Source: Bradyrhizobium yuanmingense
GTDB taxonomy: Bacteria > Pseudomonadota > Alphaproteobacteria > Rhizobiales > Xanthobacteraceae
Length of the DNA: 64,000 bases
Assembly (NCBI RefSeq): GCF_029167105.1
Contig: NZ_JARFML010000005.1
Location: 1 to 64,000 of the forward strand
Reading direction: 5' to 3'
The notes beneath the pieces were generated by a model. The model was not told the DNA's origin and searched no databases. It was given only the letters and a program-made list of their open reading frames with translations. Below are positions 27,542-35,531 of this stretch, piece after piece. The number at the start of each line of letters is the position of its first letter. Position 1 is the stretch's first letter. Both the position numbers and the translations under genes were made by a program.

Positions 27542-28437
27542 GGCTTCTTGGTCGCCACAGGCCTGCTCGGGTTCAGCGCGCGCGCGAGCTCGCCGCTGGC
27601 GGCTTCGACGCCGGCTTCGGTTTCGATCATCCAATGGCCTTCGCTGCCGACGGCCGGCAGCGGACGAAACCTGGCCTTGCCGCCGGTACCGCGAAACGCA
27701 TCGACGAGTTTCTGCGAGAATGCTGGCGCGAAATAGCTGTCATTGAGCGCAACGAGCCATGTGACGGGAATGCGCGCGGTCTTGCCGAATTCCGCTGCGG
27801 CGGCGAGCAGGATGTGCGGCGCGCAGATTCGGTTCGGCTCGTCATTGGCATGGCCGCCGCGTCCCGCTGCAAACACGGTGATGGCGGAGATCACCTTCGG
27901 ATCGGCACCGGCGAGCGCCAGCGCTCCCCATCCCCCGGCGGAATGGCCGATCACGATCGCGCCATCCTTGCGGATGAAGTCCTGCTTTTGCAGATGGACC
28001 AGCGCCAGCTTGATTGCGTCGGCCGTTGCGCGGCCCGAGCGCGCGTAGTCGGCCTCGTCGCAGCCGCCCTGATCCTCGAGGTAGCGGCCGCCGGTAGCAC
28101 CATGGCCGGGCCGCTCCGGCACCAGCACGGCAAAGCCGCGCGCGACGAGATAGGCGGCGAGCGGGCGGTATTCCGGCTGCGGCATTTGCGCCCGACGCAG
28201 CGTGTTCTGCGTCGAGGCGTGTGCGATCACCGCGAGCCGGAACGGACCTGGGCCCGAGGGGCGAAACAGCAGGGCATGCGCAGCAAGGTCGGTATCCGGC
28301 GTGGGCACGCGCCATTCCTGCCGACGAAACGGCTCGCCCTCCTCTCCGGATGGACCGAACCCGACTTGCGCGCACAGAGGCGGCGCAGTCAGCAAAGCCA
28401 GCAGAGGCAGGAGCGCGATGGTGTTGAGGAGCCGCAT
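27538..28437 (-). CDS. Exported alpha/beta hydrolase (dienelactone hydrolase-like)
   Basis: A 299-residue protein starting with a signal peptide (IALLPLLALLTAPPLCAQ). The nucleophile elbow is VIGHSAGGWGALAL, the acid is probably the Asp of VALNDSYFAP, and the His is in GSEGHWMIE. The oxyanion region is AVIAHASTQN. It would hydrolyse an ester or lactone in the periplasm; the substrate is unknown. The ATG at 28437 is chosen over 28473 because it starts the signal peptide. Its stop overlaps the DUF2269 start, which makes it the first gene of the four-gene operon. Confidence 0.88.
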   Translation of the reverse strand: MRLLNTIALLPLLALLTAPPLCAQVGFGPSGEEGEPFRRQEWRVPTPDTDLAAHALLFRPSGPGPFRLAVIAHASTQNTLRRAQMPQPEYRPLAAYLVARGFAVLVPERPGHGATGGRYLEDQGGCDEADYARSGRATADAIKLALVHLQKQDFIRKDGAIVIGHSAGGWGALALAGADPKVISAITVFAAGRGGHANDEPNRICAPHILLAAAAEFGKTARIPVTWLVALNDSYFAPAFSQKLVDAFRGTGGKARFRPLPAVGSEGHWMIETEAGVEAASGELARALNPSRPVATKKP

Positions 28438-28704
28438 GAATTGGCGAGAGCGAACAAGAACAGCGACAGCCACACTAGTAGGAACGAATCACCATGGGCG
28501 GACTTTCTGCGGTGCCCATCTCCGTTCCTTCGTTGCCGCAACAGGAGTTTTGCACCGAGGCACGGCCCGCCGGTGCCCTCGGCATCGGGCCCTGTCCTTT
28601 TTCGGTACAACATGGTTAAAATACTGATGCAGAAAGTCCACAGGTTAACCGATAATTAACGATAGGTCTTGCCGCCGACGCGGCGACTTGGTTTGATCGC
28701 GTCC

Positions 28705-29214
28705 ATGAGCACAACCCTGATCGAGGTCCGGCCGGCCAAAGCTGCAGATGCAACTGCGGTGGCGTCGACCCATGACGAAGCCTGGCGTTCGGCCTATCAG
28801 GGCATCATTCCCGGTGCCGAGCTGGAGAAGCTGATCAACCGCCGCGGTCCGCAATGGTGGGACAGCGCGATCCGCAAGGGCAGCCGCGTCAGCGTGCTGG
28901 TGTTCGGTGACAAGATCGCCGGCTATGCCAATTACGGCCGCAACCGAGCCCGCAGCCTGCATTTCGACGGCGAGATCTACGAGCTTTATCTGCGGCCCGA
29001 ATTTCAGGGCCTCGGCTTCGGCCGCCGCCTGTTTGCCGCCGCCCGCCGCGACCTGATGCAGAGCGGGCTGAAGAGCATGGTGGTGTGGGCGCTCTCGGAC
29101 AACGACCCCGCTACCGAGTTCTACCGCGCCCTGGGTGGCCGCATGGTGGCGCGCTCGTCGGAGCGGTTCGGGCCGAAGGCGCTCGACAAGGTTGCCTTCG
29201 CTTGGACCAATTGA
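28705..29214 (+). CDS. GNAT-family N-acetyltransferase
   Basis: A 169-residue acetyltransferase. The acetyl-CoA motif A is ELYLRPEFQGLGFGRRLFAA (Q/RxxGxG/A as FQGLGFG), preceded by beta strands IAGYANYGR and HFDGEIYE and followed by VVWALSDNDPATEFYRALGG, the standard motif B. The N-terminal VRPAKAADATAVASTHDEAWRSAY is typical for this group. The substrate is unknown; candidates are amino groups of proteins, amino acids or drugs. It stands alone between the hydrolase operon (divergent, 267 bases away) and ppa. Confidence 0.9.
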   Translation: MSTTLIEVRPAKAADATAVASTHDEAWRSAYQGIIPGAELEKLINRRGPQWWDSAIRKGSRVSVLVFGDKIAGYANYGRNRARSLHFDGEIYELYLRPEFQGLGFGRRLFAAARRDLMQSGLKSMVVWALSDNDPATEFYRALGGRMVARSSERFGPKALDKVAFAWTN

Positions 29215-29308
29215 GCTGCTGAAACCCTAACCGGGCAGCGTTCCCATCCGTCGATACCGCAGGCCGCTCGCGGCGGTGATCGCCGGATTCATTATTTCAC
29301 AAAAACGC

Positions 29309-29340
29309 GATGGATCAGCGGGCCAAGCCCGCGTATGACA
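29309..29340. repeat. Short palindromic repeat, family D relative
   Basis: GCGATGGATCAGCGGGCCAAGCCCGCG, then TATGACA: the GCGGGC/GCCCGC palindrome and the GATGGATC/ATGACA context match the right half of the element at 23852-23955. Confidence 0.55.
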
Positions 29341-29393
29341 GCGCCAAAATCGCTGCCGGGCGCGATTTATCCTCGGCAACAACGGAGCCTTGA

Positions 29394-29930
29394 ATGCGTA
29401 TCGATGCGGTCTCGATCGGAAAGAACGTCCCCCACGATGTCAACGTCATCATCGAGGTCCCCGTGGGCGGTGAACCGATCAAGTACGAGATGGACAAGGA
29501 GGCCGGCACGCTGGTGGTCGACCGCTTCCTCTACACGCCGATGCGTTACCCCGGCAATTACGGCTTCATCCCGCACACGCTGTCGGATGACGGCGATCCC
29601 TGCGACGTGCTGATCATCAACACCCGCGCCATCATCCCCGGCGCCGTCATGAGCGTGCGTCCGGTCGGGGTGCTGTTCATGGAAGACGAAGCCGGCGGCG
29701 ACGAGAAGATCCTGGCGGTGCCGTCGTCCAAGCTGACGCAGCGCTACGACAAGGTGAAGTCGTATTCCGATTTGCCTGACATCACGCTGCAGCAGATCCA
29801 GCACTTCTTCGAGCACTACAAGGATCTCGAAAAGGGCAAGTGGGTGAAGATCCTGCGCTGGGGCGGCCCGGAGGAAGCGCACCAGCTGATCCAAGAAGGC
29901 ATCGAGCGCGAGAAGAAGAAGAAGGGCTGA
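29394..29930 (+). CDS. ppa: Inorganic pyrophosphatase (family I)
   Basis: Hydrolyses pyrophosphate to two phosphates, pulling biosynthetic reactions forward. The 178-residue length and [24 protein letters not shown] match family I: the DDGDPCD signature holds the metal-binding Asp residues, and [24 protein letters not shown] contains the conserved Glu, Lys and Arg. The C-terminal [11 protein letters not shown] is typical. It is a single gene convergent with folD, separated by a family C repeat. Confidence 0.97.
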   Translation: MRIDAVSIGKNVPHDVNVIIEVPVGGEPIKYEMDKEAGTLVVDRFLYTPMRYPGNYGFIPHTLSDDGDPCDVLIINTRAIIPGAVMSVRPVGVLFMEDEAGGDEKILAVPSSKLTQRYDKVKSYSDLPDITLQQIQHFFEHYKDLEKGKWVKILRWGGPEEAHQLIQEGIEREKKKKG

Positions 29931-29937
29931 GCTTCCG

Positions 29938-30032
29938 TGCCCCGGACGCAGCGCAGCGTGAAACCATGCGCTGCTGAGCCGGGGCCCAGCACAGTGCGCC
30001 ATGGGTCCCGGCTCAGCGTCCGGGACACGAGA
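29938..30032. repeat. Inverted repeat, family C (GTGCCCCGGACGCAGCGCAG type)
   Basis: Left arm GTGCCCCGGACGCAGCGC; right arm GCTCAGCGTCCGGGACACGA; inner arms GAGCCGGGGCCCA and TGGGTCCCGGCTC. A second copy is at 56233-56361. It lies between convergent ppa and folD. Confidence 0.85.
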
Positions 30033-30038
30033 GCTTAC

Positions 30039-30923
30039 TTACACCGCCGGCTTCGGCAGGCCGGCGATCGCACAGGCCGCGCGGAGCGTGTTCACCAACA
30101 GGCACGCGACCGTCATCTGGCCGACACCGCCCGGCACCGGCGTAATCGCGCCGGCAATTGCAAGCGCTTCCTGATAAGCGACGTCACCGACGAGACGCGT
30201 CTTGCCGTCCTCCTTCGGGATGCGGTTGATGCCGACATCGATCACGGTCGCGCCCGGCTTCAGCCAATCGCCGCGCACCATCTCTGGCCGACCCACCGCT
30301 GCATAGACGAGGTCCGCCTTCTTCACGAGGCCGGGCAGATCGCGCGAGCGCGAATGCGCGATCGTCACCGTGGCGTTCTCGTTCAGCAGCAATTGCACGA
30401 GCGGGCGGCCGACCAGGTTGGAGCGGCCGATGACGATGGCGTTCATGCCTTCGAGCGAGGCGTGCACGCTTTTGGTCAGGATGATGCAGCCGAGCGGCGT
30501 GCAGGGCGACAGCGCCTCGAAGCCGCCGGCGAGCCGGCCGGCATTGTTCGGATGCAGTCCGTCAACATCCTTGGCGGGATCGATGGCATTGATGACCGCT
30601 TCGGTGTTCAACCCCTTCGGCAACGGCAATTGCACGAGAATGCCGTGCACGGCGGGATCGCGGTTGAGCTTTGCGACCAGCGTCAGCAGATCTGCCTGCG
30701 AGACGTCGGCCGGCAGCTTGTGCTCGAACGAGGCCATGCCCGCGGCCTGGGTCTGGGTGTGTTTTGAACGGACATAGACTTCGCTGGCGGGGTCGTTGCC
30801 GACCAGGACCACCGCAAGGCCCGGCACCAGATTGTGCTCGCGCTTGACGCGGGCGACCTCCTCAGTGACGCGGCCACGGAGTTCCGCCGCAATGACTTTT
30901 CCATCGATGATCTCAGCGGGCAT
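30039..30923 (-). CDS. folD: Bifunctional methylenetetrahydrofolate dehydrogenase/cyclohydrolase
   Basis: Interconverts 5,10-methylene-, methenyl- and 10-formyl-tetrahydrofolate. The 294-residue protein has [20 protein letters not shown] (Lys of the YxxxK active site), then [28 protein letters not shown], and the Rossmann motif [14 protein letters not shown]. The ATG at 30923 begins [15 protein letters not shown], the usual start. It is the last gene of a yggT-DUF167-folD run; the gap to DUF167 is 10 bases. Confidence 0.97.
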   Translation of the reverse strand: MPAEIIDGKVIAAELRGRVTEEVARVKREHNLVPGLAVVLVGNDPASEVYVRSKHTQTQAAGMASFEHKLPADVSQADLLTLVAKLNRDPAVHGILVQLPLPKGLNTEAVINAIDPAKDVDGLHPNNAGRLAGGFEALSPCTPLGCIILTKSVHASLEGMNAIVIGRSNLVGRPLVQLLLNENATVTIAHSRSRDLPGLVKKADLVYAAVGRPEMVRGDWLKPGATVIDVGINRIPKEDGKTRLVGDVAYQEALAIAGAITPVPGGVGQMTVACLLVNTLRAACAIAGLPKPAV

Positions 30924-30933
30924 GTCCGTTCTC

Positions 30934-31284
30934 TCAATCTGTCGGTTTGGCCGATGTGAGCTGGCGCAGGGTTTCGCCAAGACGCGCCGGATCGCCGTCG
31001 ACCGCAATCTGCTTCAGCCGCGACGTGGCTCCGGATAGCAGCTTTACGCTGCTCTTGGGCACGCCAAGCGATTTCGCCAGCAGCGCCAGAACGGCCTTGT
31101 TGGCCTCACCGCCATCGGCAATGGCGCGCACCCGCACCTTGAGCACGTTGCGGCCATCCGAAAGCTGCTCGATCCCGTCGATGTCGTCGCGGCCGCCGCG
31201 CGGCGTCACCCGCAGCGCGATGCTGATTCCCGCGGCCGAGTAACGCCAAGGCTCCTGACAACAAGGCTCCTTGCTGGCAACCAA
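30934..31284 (-). CDS. DUF167 (YggU-like) protein
   Basis: A 116-residue protein of unknown function. The core is [16 protein letters not shown], then [44 protein letters not shown], which matches the DUF167 family well. The frame opens with TTG at 31284, a rare start; no internal ATG precedes the domain, so the true start is uncertain. It lies between yggT and folD with gaps of 15 and 10 bases, an order common in alphaproteobacteria. Confidence 0.87.
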   Translation of the reverse strand: MVASKEPCCQEPWRYSAAGISIALRVTPRGGRDDIDGIEQLSDGRNVLKVRVRAIADGGEANKAVLALLAKSLGVPKSSVKLLSGATSRLKQIAVDGDPARLGETLRQLTSAKPTD

Positions 31285-31299
31285 GGCGTTCCCGCCCGC

Positions 31300-31590
31300 T
31301 CAGACCACGTTCGGGTAGATGTAGTACAGGATCACCCGCTCGATGAACATGATGATCAGGATCAGGATGATCGGCGAGATGTCGAGACCGCCGAGGCTGG
31401 GCAGGAAATTGCGGATCGGCGCCAGCAACGGTTCGGTGATCCGGTACAGGAACTCCGCCACGGCCGAGACGAACTGGTTGCGGGTGTTCACCACGTTGAA
31501 GGCGATCAGCCAGGACAGGATCGCAGAGGCGATCAGCAGCCAGACGTAGAGGTCGAGCACGATGATGACGATGTCGAGAACGGCACGCAT
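31300..31590 (-). CDS. YggT-family membrane protein
   Basis: A 96-residue protein with two membrane helices: [20 protein letters not shown] near the start and the C-terminal [18 protein letters not shown]. Between them is [25 protein letters not shown], the YggT signature. The family is linked to osmotic shock resistance and, in other bacteria, to division-site or membrane protein organisation. First gene of the yggT-DUF167-folD run. Confidence 0.93.
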   Translation of the reverse strand: MRAVLDIVIIVLDLYVWLLIASAILSWLIAFNVVNTRNQFVSAVAEFLYRITEPLLAPIRNFLPSLGGLDISPIILILIIMFIERVILYYIYPNVV

Positions 31591-31794
31591 GGCTTATGAG
31601 GCCTCTGGCTTTTGGAAACTCTGGCTCGGTCGGGATTGACGCCCCGTTTGCTAGATATCGGTTCCGTCAGGCCCAAACAAGGGAAGTCGGCGCCCGGATG
31701 GGTAAAACCGGGTTACAGGCGTCCTTGACTTGACCTTGGCGGGGACTTAAATGGCGCCCGGTTGTCGGCCGCGTTCACCAGAGCGGCCAGCAAA

Positions 31795-31870
<76 letters not shown>

Positions 31871-31974
31871 GCCTTCGCGAGCTACGGCTCGGCAAGCCAG
31901 CCGCGCTCTTTCGTAGCGAAGTGAGCGAGGGCTGCCGCGGCGAAGCCCGCAGGGCGAAGCCGGGCTCTCTCCCC

Positions 31975-32787
31975 CTACCTTCCCGTAAACCGCGGCGGCC
32001 GCTTCTCCATGAAGCTCGCCACGCCCTCCCGGAAATCACTCCCGTTCAGCGCCACCATCATCTCGCGGTTGGCCTCGATCGTCGCCTCGGCCAGCGTCTG
32101 GAACGGCACCTCGTAGAGCTGGCGTTTGATCACGGCCATCGCACTCGGCGAAACGAAATCGGCGAGATCGCGCGCATAGGCATAGGTCTCCTCGCGCAGC
32201 TTCTCCGGCGAACAGAGCCGGTTGACCAGCCCGATCCGCAACGCCTCCTCGCTTCCCACGCGCCGCGCCGAGAGCAACAGATCCAGCGCATTGGCGTGGC
32301 CGACGATGCGCGGCAGCATCCAGCTGATGCCGTGCTCGGCAATCAGGCCACGCCGCGCGAAGGCGGTGGTGAACACGGTGTTGTCGGCGGCAAAGCGCAG
32401 GTCGCAATAGAGTGCATGCACCAGTCCAATGCCTGCCGTCGCGCCGTTGAGCATGGCGATCACAGGCTTCTTGATCGAAGGATAATAGCCGTACCGCGTC
32501 TGCCAGTCCGGCCGGCGATTCATGTCGAACGGCGGCAGCTTCGAGGCGCGCCCGACGTCGTTGGGATCGAGGCCCTTCAGTGCATCCATGTCGGCGCCGG
32601 CGCAGAAGGCGCGGCCCGCGCCGGTGAGGACGATGACGCGGACATTGTCGTCGGCGCTCGACGCCTCCATCGCATGGCGCACGTCGCGCTCCATGATCGG
32701 CGTCCATGCATTCATGCGATCGGGGCGGTTGAGCGTGATGGTCGCGATCTTGTCGCTCACCTCATAGAGAATATGTTCGTAGGCCAC
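31975..32787 (-). CDS. Crotonase-fold protein (enoyl-CoA hydratase/isomerase family)
   Basis: A 270-residue crotonase-fold protein. The first oxyanion-hole strand is AFCAGADMDAL (residues ~60-70) and the second is NGATAGIGLVHALYCD (~114-129). The two Glu residues of classical hydratases are not conserved: their positions hold Val123 and Phe143. Instead Glu151 occurs in RRGLIAEHGISWMLPR, as in the isomerase-like or dodecenoyl-CoA isomerase type subgroup. It may therefore isomerise or otherwise act on an acyl-CoA rather than hydrate it. It lies downstream of five 13-bp tandem repeats and upstream of a tRNA on the opposite strand. Confidence 0.88.
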   Translation of the reverse strand: MAYEHILYEVSDKIATITLNRPDRMNAWTPIMERDVRHAMEASSADDNVRVIVLTGAGRAFCAGADMDALKGLDPNDVGRASKLPPFDMNRRPDWQTRYGYYPSIKKPVIAMLNGATAGIGLVHALYCDLRFAADNTVFTTAFARRGLIAEHGISWMLPRIVGHANALDLLLSARRVGSEEALRIGLVNRLCSPEKLREETYAYARDLADFVSPSAMAVIKRQLYEVPFQTLAEATIEANREMMVALNGSDFREGVASFMEKRPPRFTGR

Positions 32788-32863
32788 GGCGCTCTCCCTT
32801 GTTTGCCGGCACGCATTCGCACGCGCTCGTTAGAAGCGAGCCTAGCATATTCAGGGAAGAGGC

Positions 32864-32928
32864 AAGGACTTGCGCCAAGGACCTGCGCCAAGGACCTGCG
32901 CCAGGGACCTGCGCCAGGGACCTGCGCG
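32864..32928. repeat. Five tandem copies of a 13-bp unit
   Basis: Units AAGGACTTGCGCC, AAGGACCTGCGCC (twice), AGGGACCTGCGCC and AGGGACCTGCGCG follow head to tail. They fill most of the gap between the crotonase start and the amidotransferase stop. The unit length is not a multiple of three and no frame uses it. Confidence 0.95.
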
Positions 32929-32937
32929 AAGGCGCGA

Positions 32938-33732
32938 TCACTCTGCGGCTTGCGCCAGCATCGGCCGGCGCTCCAGCCAGCCGTCGAGGAAATGATCGAG
33001 CCAGGCGCGTTCGGCGACATCGTAGACGGCACGATCCGCGAAATGATGATGACGCTGCCGTGCACCGGGCGCGCTGAACCCGTCATAGCCGCGCGTGGTC
33101 CAGCGGCACATCATCGCGTAGGTCACGTCCGGGTGGAACTGAATGCCGAACGCATTGCCGGTGCGGAACGCCTGCACCGGGAAATCATCGCCCTCGGCGA
33201 GCAAGTCGGCGCCTGCAGGCAGCTCAAAGCCCTCGCGATGCCAGTGATAGACCTGTGCCGGCCAGTGCGGGCAGAGCGCGCGGCCCGCGGCGGTCGGCCT
33301 GATCGGGTAGTACCCGATCTGCGTCAGCGCCTGCACATGCGGTGCGACACGGGCCCCGAGCTGCATCGCCAGCATCTGCGCACCTAAGCAGATGCCGAGC
33401 AACGGACGCTGCTCGCGGAGCGGAATTTCGATCCAGTCGATCTCGCGGCGAATGTAATCGTCGGAATCATTGGCGCTCATCGGTCCGCCGAAGATCACGG
33501 CGCCGGCATGCTGATCGAGCGTCTCGGGCAGGGGATCGCCGAAGCGGGGACGGCGGATGTCGAGGCGATGGCCGAGCGCGCGCAACGCATTGCCGACGCG
33601 GCCGGGTGTCGAGCATTCCTGATGCAGGACGATCAGAACCGGCAGCCGGTTTTCAGGGGCGGCGGCGCACGGCGCCCTCTGTGGGAAGGCGACCACCTCT
33701 GCGCCACCAAACCTGTCCGTCCGGAACGACAT
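32938..33732 (-). CDS. Class I glutamine amidotransferase-like protein
   Basis: A 264-residue GATase1-fold protein. The nucleophile elbow is LLGICLGAQMLA (Cys near residue 115), preceded by AVIFGGPMSAND (oxyanion strand). The His is in FGIQFHPDVT, where the usual Glu of HPE is Asp, a conservative change. It resembles GMP synthase-like amidotransferases (YLR126C group) that are not fused to a synthetase domain. It may hydrolyse glutamine or gamma-glutamyl compounds; the substrate is unknown. It is a single gene. Confidence 0.87.
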   Translation of the reverse strand: MSFRTDRFGGAEVVAFPQRAPCAAAPENRLPVLIVLHQECSTPGRVGNALRALGHRLDIRRPRFGDPLPETLDQHAGAVIFGGPMSANDSDDYIRREIDWIEIPLREQRPLLGICLGAQMLAMQLGARVAPHVQALTQIGYYPIRPTAAGRALCPHWPAQVYHWHREGFELPAGADLLAEGDDFPVQAFRTGNAFGIQFHPDVTYAMMCRWTTRGYDGFSAPGARQRHHHFADRAVYDVAERAWLDHFLDGWLERRPMLAQAAE

Positions 33733-33861
33733 GGCCTCTGCGAGTGCTATCGGTTCAGACCGCCAGCATAACTAAGCGACGGTTAACATCGTGTGAGTTT
33801 GCGCACACACGCGCACGTCTTGAAGCAAGCTCCGGGCCACTACGGACGCGGGCGGCGGCGT

Positions 33862-34641
33862 TCAGCGCCGCTGCCGCTGGAACCGGCTGGTGGCGGCCAG
33901 GATGAAGCCGCGCGGGAAGAAGCGCAGCGCGAACGGCACAATCTTGATGCCGAGACCCGGCAGCACTGCCCGTTTGTTGGCCATCAGGCCGCGATAGGCT
34001 TCCCGCGCGACCTCGGCGGCAGAGACGTTGAGCATGGCCGTATCATGTTGCGATCCAACGCCAGCGCGGGCCTGGAATTCCGTGGGCACCGGGCCCGGGC
34101 AAAGCACGGTGACGCGGACGCCGCGGGGCGCGAGCTCCGCCCGCAATGCTTCGGTGAAGGAGATCACATAGGCCTTGGACGCGTAGTACACGGCCATGCC
34201 GGGGCCGGGCAGGAAGCCTGCGACCGAGCCGACATTGAGAAGACCGCCCTTGTTCCGGATGAGCTGATCGGCGAAGCGCAGCGACAGATCCGTCAGGGCC
34301 CGGACGTTGACGTCGACGATGCCGAGCTGCGCAACGCGATCGCGCTCGATGGCATCGCCGAACACACCGAAGCCGGCATTATTGACGAGATGATCGAGCT
34401 CGACGCCTTCGGCGACAAGTGCTGCGGCGATCCTCTCGCCGGCATGCGGGTCCTCGAGATCGCAGGCGATCACGATCGGCTTCTTGCCACCCTCGGCGGC
34501 GAGCTCGTTCGCGAGCGCTTCGAGCCGATCCGCCCGTCTCGCCGTCAGTGCGAGGCGATGTCCATTGGCGGCGAACACACGCGCCAGCTCCATGCCGATG
34601 CCCGCCGAGGCACCGGTGATCAGGGTTACCCGCTCAGTCAC
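33862..34641 (-). CDS. Short-chain dehydrogenase/reductase
   Basis: A 259-residue classical SDR. The cofactor motif is TLITGASAGIGMELARVF, NNAGFGVFGD follows, then catalytic Ser in VGSVAGFLPGPG and YxxxK as YYASKAYVISF. The C-terminus GLGIKIVPFALRFFPRGF is hydrophobic, as in DltE-like or Dhrs7-like members. The frame is open to 34794; I choose GTG at 34641 because it places the fold at the N-terminus and gives the usual length, though its ribosome site (AAGAG) is weak. The substrate is unknown. A 7-bp inverted repeat lies 135 bases upstream. Confidence 0.85.
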   Translation of the reverse strand: MTERVTLITGASAGIGMELARVFAANGHRLALTARRADRLEALANELAAEGGKKPIVIACDLEDPHAGERIAAALVAEGVELDHLVNNAGFGVFGDAIERDRVAQLGIVDVNVRALTDLSLRFADQLIRNKGGLLNVGSVAGFLPGPGMAVYYASKAYVISFTEALRAELAPRGVRVTVLCPGPVPTEFQARAGVGSQHDTAMLNVSAAEVAREAYRGLMANKRAVLPGLGIKIVPFALRFFPRGFILAATSRFQRQRR

Positions 34642-34775
34642 GATCGAAGTCTCTTGAATTGAACACTGTGGCCCCGGCAATTTCAGAACGAGAGCATAAG
34701 CCGTGCGCGGCAGGCAAGCGGCGGCGGCGGCATGGCTGCTTGTGAGGGCGACAGGGGACGCAGGAAAGACCGGTA

Positions 34776-34795
34776 TTTGCAGTCGAATCTGCAAA
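34776..34795. promoter_or_regulatory. Inverted repeat between the TerB-like and SDR genes
   Basis: TTTGCAG-TCGAAT-CTGCAAA, 7-bp perfect arms with a 6-base centre. It could be an operator for the SDR gene or a weak terminator of the TerB-like gene; there is no T-run. Confidence 0.3.
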
Positions 34796-34830
34796 AGCGG
34801 GGAACCACCGGGGCTTATATTAAAGTTTCG

Positions 34831-35352
34831 TCATGTGGGCCGCAGGCCAGGCAATCCACCCGGGACCGGTCCGACGGCGCGATCCTTGACCTGTCCACCG
34901 GCACGCTCCGCAACGGCGTGCTTCAGCTCGATCCGGTCGCGCTGGGCGATGCCGAGCAGGTCGGACGCGCGCCAGACCACATTGTCCTCGAACTCGCTGA
35001 CCTCTCCATCGGCATAGACCAGCTCCCACATCATCTGCACGATCCGTTTGCGACCCGCTTCGTCGAGCGAGCGCATGATGACGCTGGTGAAGTGATAGAG
35101 GTCGACGGCCTCGCCTTCGACCTGGGTGGCGTCGGCGATGAGACGGTCAGCGGTGCCGCGGTCGAGCCCGAAATGGTTTTCGATCAGGTTGTGCAGCTTG
35201 CGCTGCTCGGCCGCACTCGGCTGTCCGTCCAGCGAGACCACATGGACCAGCAGCGCGGTCGCGGCCAGCCGGTAATCGCTGTCGCCGAATGCGCGGTCCT
35301 GGGCTTGGGGACTGACAATATCGGCGATGAATTGGCGCAAGCCGTCGAGCAT
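34831..35352 (-). CDS. TerB-family (tellurite resistance TerB-like) protein
   Basis: A 173-residue helical protein. The TerB fold is recognised by RLAATALLVHVVSLDGQPSA, with an acidic DG at the expected metal-binding position, and the repeated MWELVYADGEVSEFEDNVVWR with a second acidic site. TerB-like proteins act at the inner membrane face and may bind metal ions; a direct tellurite role is not implied. The ATG at 35352, preceded by TAGGA, fits; the frame runs on to 35535 through part of a family A repeat. No ter partners are nearby. Confidence 0.85.
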   Translation of the reverse strand: MLDGLRQFIADIVSPQAQDRAFGDSDYRLAATALLVHVVSLDGQPSAAEQRKLHNLIENHFGLDRGTADRLIADATQVEGEAVDLYHFTSVIMRSLDEAGRKRIVQMMWELVYADGEVSEFEDNVVWRASDLLGIAQRDRIELKHAVAERAGGQVKDRAVGPVPGGLPGLRPT

Positions 35353-35476
35353 GGGTCCTACCGAGATCGATGACGCCGCAAGGAGCGCGGCCGTTACCAC
35401 CACTATATGAGCAGGAAACCCAACCGGCGCAACGTGCGTCAGTTCCGCGCGCGTATTACGTTTCGGCAATCTGTTC

Positions 35477-35520
35477 ACCGTCATTCCGAAGCGGATGCGC
35501 CAGCATCGAACCTGGAATGA
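35477..35520. repeat. Partial palindromic repeat, family A
   Basis: ACCGTCATTCCGAAG at the left and CCTGGAATGATG at the right match the ends of family A elements, but the core is shortened. Confidence 0.6.
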
Positions 35521-35531
35521 TGAATGATCCC

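Noticed and set aside
32864-32928. Possible CRISPR array from regular repeats
   Set aside because: Units of 13 bp are directly adjacent with no spacers, and there are no cas genes.
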